A stretch of DNA of 64,000 nucleotides from Primulina eburnea (taxonomy: Eukaryota; Streptophyta; Magnoliopsida; Lamiales; Gesneriaceae), in contig NW_027331386.1 of assembly GCF_022965805.1 (NCBI RefSeq), forward strand, positions 62,001 to 126,000, written 5' to 3'. The notes below the pieces were generated by a model, which worked only from the letters and a program-made list of their open reading frames with translations, was not told the DNA's origin and did no database searches. This document shows, piece after piece, positions 59,197-64,000 of this stretch. The translations under genes and the position numbers were made by a program. Position 1 is the stretch's first letter. The number at the start of each line of letters is the position of its first letter.

Positions 59197-62100
59197 TTAG
59201 TGGAATAACTCCGGGAACTCCTGTCTCATATGTGATTCAGTCTCCCAAGTAGCTTTTTCAATGACATGACGAGTCCACTGCACTTTCACGAGTGGAATAA
59301 TCTTTGTTCTGAGCTTTTTTTCTTTATGATCGATAATCCGGATCGGTTTCTCGACATAACTCAATGTCTCATCCAGCTCGGTCTCGTCTGGCTGAATCAC
59401 GTGAGAATCAGCAGGGAGATACTTCCGCAGCATTGATACATGAAAGACATCATGTATTCCAGATAATGAAGGCGGTAAAGCTAGTCGATAGGCACGATCT
59501 CCTATCTTCTCGAGAATCTCATAAGGACCAACATATCTTGGAGACAATTTCCCTTTCTTGTCAAATCTGACAACTCCTCTGAAAGGTGAAATCTTAAGGA
59601 ATACTCGGTCTCCAGTTTCAAATACCAACGGTCGTCGTCTGAGGTTGGCATATTTGGCTTGTCGGTCTTGAGCTGCCTTCATTTTTTTCTGAATCAATTT
59701 AACTTTTTCAGTCATATCTCTGATCATATCAGGTCCAGTCTCAGGAACTTCAGAGATATCATCCTAGTAAAGAGGGGATCTGCATTTCTTTCCGTACAAC
59801 GCTTCAAATGGGGCCATCTCAATACTTGTCTGATAGCTGTTGTTGTACGAAAATTCGCAAAGTGATAATGCATCTTGCCAATTAGTGCTAAAATCAAGCA
59901 CTACGGCTCTCAGCATATCCTCCAGTGTCTGGATAGTCCGCTCTGACTGTCCATCGGTCTGTGGATGATATGCGGTACTCAGATGTAGCTCCGTACCGAG
60001 AGCTTGCTGCAAACTCTGCCAGAAGTGCGAAGTAAACCGAGGATCACGGTCTGACACAATCGACTTTGGCACTCCGTGCAATCTAATCACTTCCCGGACA
60101 TAGATATCGGCCATCTGATCATATCGGTAGGTCATTTTGTATGGAATAAAACATGCAGATTTGGTCAATCGATCAATCACGACCCAAATCGCATCACAAC
60201 CTCTGGAGGATCTCGGTAACTGCGTCACAAAATCCATGGAAATGTGATCCCATTTCCATTCAGGAGTGGACAAACTCTGCAACAATCCTCCTGGCTTTTT
60301 TCTTTCAGCTTTCACCTGTTGGCAATTCAGACACTTGGCTACAAATTCAGTCACATCAGATTTCATTTGTTTCCACCAATACTGTGTCTTTAAATCATTG
60401 TACATTTTCCTGCCACCAGGATGAATGCTAAAACGACTGTTGTGCGCTTCTGACAGTATTCGCTGTCTCAAATCTGAAACATTCGGCACAACAAGACGAT
60501 TATTCACATACAAAATGCCATTTCTCACCTGATATTCTGATCGATGTCCCGCTCCGACCATAGAAATCGAATTCTGTATGTTCTGATCAACCTTCTGTGC
60601 CTCTTTGATTCTTAATATCAGTGCAGGTTCAGCTCGAATCGCACATACTCTCAGAGGCTGACAATCTGTTTTAAAAGCTAATCCAGACAAACAGCAGTCT
60701 TCTATAAAATTCGAAACACCTATCGTCGATAAGGATAGTGCACATACCTTTCGACTCAGCGCATCTGCTGCTGCATTGGATTTCCCTGGATAATACTTGA
60801 TTTCACAATCAAAGTCTTTCAGTAAATCCAGCCATCTCCGTTGTCTCATATTCAGCTCTGATTGCGAAAACAGATATTTCAAGCTTTTGTGATCAGAATA
60901 TATTTCGAATTTCTCACCGTACAGGTAATGTCGCCATATCTTCAATGCAAAGACTATGGCTGCCAATTCAAGATCATGAATTGGATAACGAGATTCATGG
61001 GGTTTCAGCTGTCTCGAGGCATAAGCAATCACATGCCCCCGCTGCATTAAAACACAACCCAATCCTCGGTGAGATGCATCACAGTAAACGACGAAATCAC
61101 CAGTGCCTGAAGGAATCGTCAACACAGGCGCACTGGTCAGTCTCTTTTTCAACTCAAGAAAATTGGATTCACAGTCTTCTGTCCACACAAATGGAGCATT
61201 CTTCTGAGTCAACTGTGTAATCGGTTTGGCAATACTCGAAAAATCTTTAATGAATCGACGATAATATCCTGCCAAACCCATAAAACTGCGAATCTCCGGC
61301 ACAGATGTAGGTCTCGGCCAACTAATCACGGCTTCAACTTTACTGGGATCAACTGATATACCGTCTCCCGATATAATGTGACCCCAAAACACAACCTGTT
61401 TCAGCCACAACTCGCATTTCGACAATTTAGCATTCAGTTTCTCTGCCCTCAAAATTCTCAACACAGTTCTCATATTATTAGCATGCTCAATCATATTCTT
61501 TGAATAAATCAATATATCATCAATGAATATGATAACAAAATCATCCAAGTATTTCTGAAAGACGCGGTTCATCAATCCCATAAATACCGCCGGTGCATTC
61601 GTCAAACCAAAAGGCATGACAATAAAATCATAGTGTCCATACCTGGTTCTGAACGCTGTCTTAGAGATATCAGAATCCCTGACACTCAATTGATGGTATC
61701 CAGATCTTAGATCGATCTTGGAATATACAGATGAACCTTGCAATTGATCAAATAAATCATCAATACGAGGCAATGGATACTTATTCTTTACCGTTGCCTT
61801 GTTCAGTTGCCGGTAGTCGATACAAAGTCTCATCGACCCATCCTTCTTTCTCACGAACAGTACTGGAGCACCCCAAGGAGACACACTTGGTCTAATGTAC
61901 CCCTTGGCCAGTAAATCCTCCAACTGTTCTTTCAATTCTTTCAATTCGATCGGTGCCATCCTGTATGGAGCTCTCGAAATCGGAACTGTTCCTGGCATTA
62001 ACTCAATGCTGAAGTCTATCTCTCGAATCGGAGGCAATCCAGGAATCTCATCTGGAAAAACATCAGCAAATTCACACACCACTGGCAAATCCGCCATGAT

Positions 62101-63692
62101 GGGCTCGATTTCAGTAAATCAACTGAATATACCAGGAATCCATCCGCTCCCTTCTGCAATAATCGAGTCATATTCATTGCAGATATCAAAGGAATTCTAG
62201 CACGAGAACCCTTACCATAAAATTTCCACTACTCAGCCATCTCAGGTCTGAATCGAACAATCTTGTGGAAACAATCGACTGTAGCTCGGTACTTGGTCAA
62301 CATATCGATACCGATAATTCAATCAAAATCAGATAAACCAAGCACAATACAGTCTAGCTCAATCGTATGTCCATCGTACTGCAGTATACAAGGTTTCACA
62401 GATTTCACTGATATCAAACATGTTCCTAACGGGGAAGAAACAGACACAACCGCAGACAATGACTCAATTGGTAATGCACGACTCAATGCAAACCTCTCAG
62501 AAATAAAAGTATGCGATGCACCAGTATCTATCAATACATATGCAGGATAACCAGAAATAAAACAGTTAACTGCAACTACATCGTCAGGTGCATCCTGTGC
62601 CTGCTCCTCAGTCAAAGCAAAAACTCTGGCCTGCTGTCTAGGAGGCTGGCTCGCGGTCTGGCCCCCTCCTGGCCTCTGCTGTGACTGAGTAGGCGGTGCT
62701 GACTGAAAAGTATGAACGGCAGATGGTCGTCTACCTGCCTGAGCCACTGATCCCGATGACTCAGATGCCTGCGATCCCTGGGCACTCCTCTGGGGACACA
62801 CTCGAGCAAAGTGTCCTTGCTGTCCACAAATACGACAGCTGCCAATCACTCCTCGGCACTGATCTGTGGAATGCCTCCCTCCACAAGTACCACAGTACGG
62901 TCCTGTATAGCTCTGGCCCTGACCGGTCTGTCTAGAGCCACTCGAACTGGACGAGCTAGTTCAAGCTTTCTTGAATTTCTTCCCTTTAGCTTTCAGGAAG
63001 TCTTTCTTCCCACTTCCACTGCCGCTCTCAAATCGAGCAAATGGTGGAGGCATCTGTGAACTCGGGGCTGAAGGCACAAACGAAGCCTCTCTCTCTCTCA
63101 TCAAACCGGCTTCGGCTCCCTTAGCTCGGTTCAAGGCATCGGTGAAATTGTTGGGCCTCCCGGTATTCACCAAGATAAATATTTCTGGATTCAGGCCATT
63201 TATAAACGGGTCCGCGACGGCCTCATCGTGTTCAGCTACGTGGGGAGCAAATCTCAACAGTGTAGAGAACTTAGCCACATAATCCTCAATGTTTAACTGG
63301 CCTTGTCTCAAGTTTGCAAACTCGGCTCCCTTGTCCTTCCTATAAGATACTGGGAAGAACCGCAGATAAAATTCAGACTTAAACACATTCCAGGTAATGG
63401 CCGTACCTCGTTGTTCCAATGCCCGTCTAGTCGTGATCCACCAATGTTTAGCCACATCATGCAATTGGTGTCCTATCAGTTTCACCCTTTTTTCCTCCGT
63501 ATATTCCAAATATTCAAACATCGATTCAATATCGTCCAACCAACTTTCACATTCCACGGAGTTCTCCATACCTTTCAAAGTCGGTGGATGGAACGACTGA
63601 AACCTTTTCAGCAATTTCTCCATTGCTGTAGGTGTCACATCCATGGGAGGATTCGATGTACTCCCCTGTTCTGGCATTCTTCTCGGAGGCAT
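59197..63692 (-). pseudogene. gag-pol: Gag-pol of family C element, broken by four stops and a frameshift
   Basis: The likely start is MPPRRMPEQGS at 63692; an upstream in-frame Met at 63722 looks spurious. Segments in order: gag (to 62961); in-frame TGA at 62961-62963; zinc knuckles (one reads CRICGQQGHFARVC) and protease with LIDTGAS (62319-62849); TGA at 62319-62321; TAG at 62229-62231; a frameshift just upstream of 62097; RT with IDLRSGYH and FIDDIL, RNase H, integrase HHCC and DDE core with SMDF, VSDRD and TDGQSE (59764-62097); TAG at 59764-59766; and the C-terminal GPY/F and chromodomain-like tail (59197-59727). All pieces except after the frameshift are in one frame, which implies one original ORF like family A. 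Catalytic residues survive, so decay is recent or mild, but it cannot make a full polyprotein. Confidence 0.92.
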
Positions 63693-63914
63693 ATCTGAAA
63701 TCAAAAGGATTAGCAACCCCAAACCAAATATCTATTTCAGTCCTCCTCCGATCATCTTACTGCTGATCCAGAATCGGTTCTGTTTCAATCTCAATAATAT
63801 ATGTTTTCAAATCATGTCAGATAAACAGATAAACATGCATTATAAAGCAGTAAATCATGCTAGCAATCAAAAGCAGGAAAGAAAATCTCAATCTACCCCG
63901 CTCACTAGCTCCTA

Positions 63915-63926
63915 GCTCTGATACCA
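63915..63926 (-). other. Primer binding site, initiator-Met tRNA, family C
   Basis: TGGTATCAGAGC on the minus strand, five bases inside the 5' LTR, identical to the site in family A. Confidence 0.92.
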
Positions 63927-63931
63927 CCTGT

Positions 63932-64000
63932 TGTGGGGACCCGGGCGCTAATCAAGTTCTTAATCATAATTGGGACTAATTAATCAATTAAAAACAGGGT
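63932..64000 (-). repeat. 5' LTR of family C element, partial at window end
   Basis: Begins TGTGGGGACCCGG and matches the start of 57390-59110. The rest is outside the window. Confidence 0.9.

Larger units (their letters stand above)
57390..64000 (-). mobile_element. Family C Ty3/gypsy LTR retrotransposon, decayed, runs off window
   Basis: Minus-strand element: 5' LTR begins at 63932 and continues past 64000, then primer binding site 63915-63926, broken gag-pol 59197-63692, polypurine tract 59111-59123 and 3' LTR 57390-59110. It is nested in the family B LTR. The protein is related to, but clearly different from, the family A polyprotein, and is of the same general Tekay/Del-like type (inference). 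Confidence 0.92.

Overview
The window looks like heterochromatin from a flowering-plant nuclear genome. I cannot name the species. The evidence is Ty3/gypsy LTR retrotransposons with plant-type polyproteins, an initiator-Met tRNA primer site (TGGTATCAGAGC on the minus strand) in two elements, nested insertions, and no host gene that I can recognise. I see no bacterial genes, tRNA, rRNA or CRISPR array.

About 38 kb (roughly 60%) is one satellite with a ~364-bp monomer, about 100 copies, all in the same orientation. Read on the minus strand, each monomer is a slice of a Ty3/gypsy integrase catalytic core, from the first catalytic Asp to just past the catalytic Glu. The satellite is in blocks: 1-4204, 12591-15820 (error-rich copy), 21634-29233, 30201-35378, 36174-50129 and 52256-56173. 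The central blocks are very homogeneous. The outer blocks carry more variants, some of which look ancestral. Every copy I read has Gly where the second catalytic Asp should be (SGRD instead of SDRD), so the founder was probably already catalytically dead.

The satellite is interrupted by three LTR families. Family A: a nearly complete minus-strand element at 4205-11351 with an intact 1472-codon gag-pol ORF, plus two plus-strand LTR pieces at 29234-30200 and 35379-36173. Family B: LTR pieces at 11352-12590 (minus) and 56174-57389 (plus). Family C: a solo LTR at 50130-52255 with a target-site duplication inside the satellite, and a related decayed minus-strand element from 57390 past the window end, inserted in the family B LTR. 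Families A, B and the solo C LTR each carry a cluster of short, CpG-rich, partly palindromic motifs in the probable U3. In A, and probably in C, the cluster lies directly upstream of a TATA box.

Assembly quality varies. The stretch 12591-21633 repeats about 900-10087 almost without substitutions but with very many single-base indels, which fits an unpolished long-read sequence placed twice. The two plus-strand A LTR pieces are likewise near-identical apart from mostly one-base indels. Copy number and order of blocks should therefore be treated as provisional.

There is no operon or pathway here. The biology is retrotransposon structure, nested insertion, and birth and spread of a satellite from a retrotransposon coding domain.
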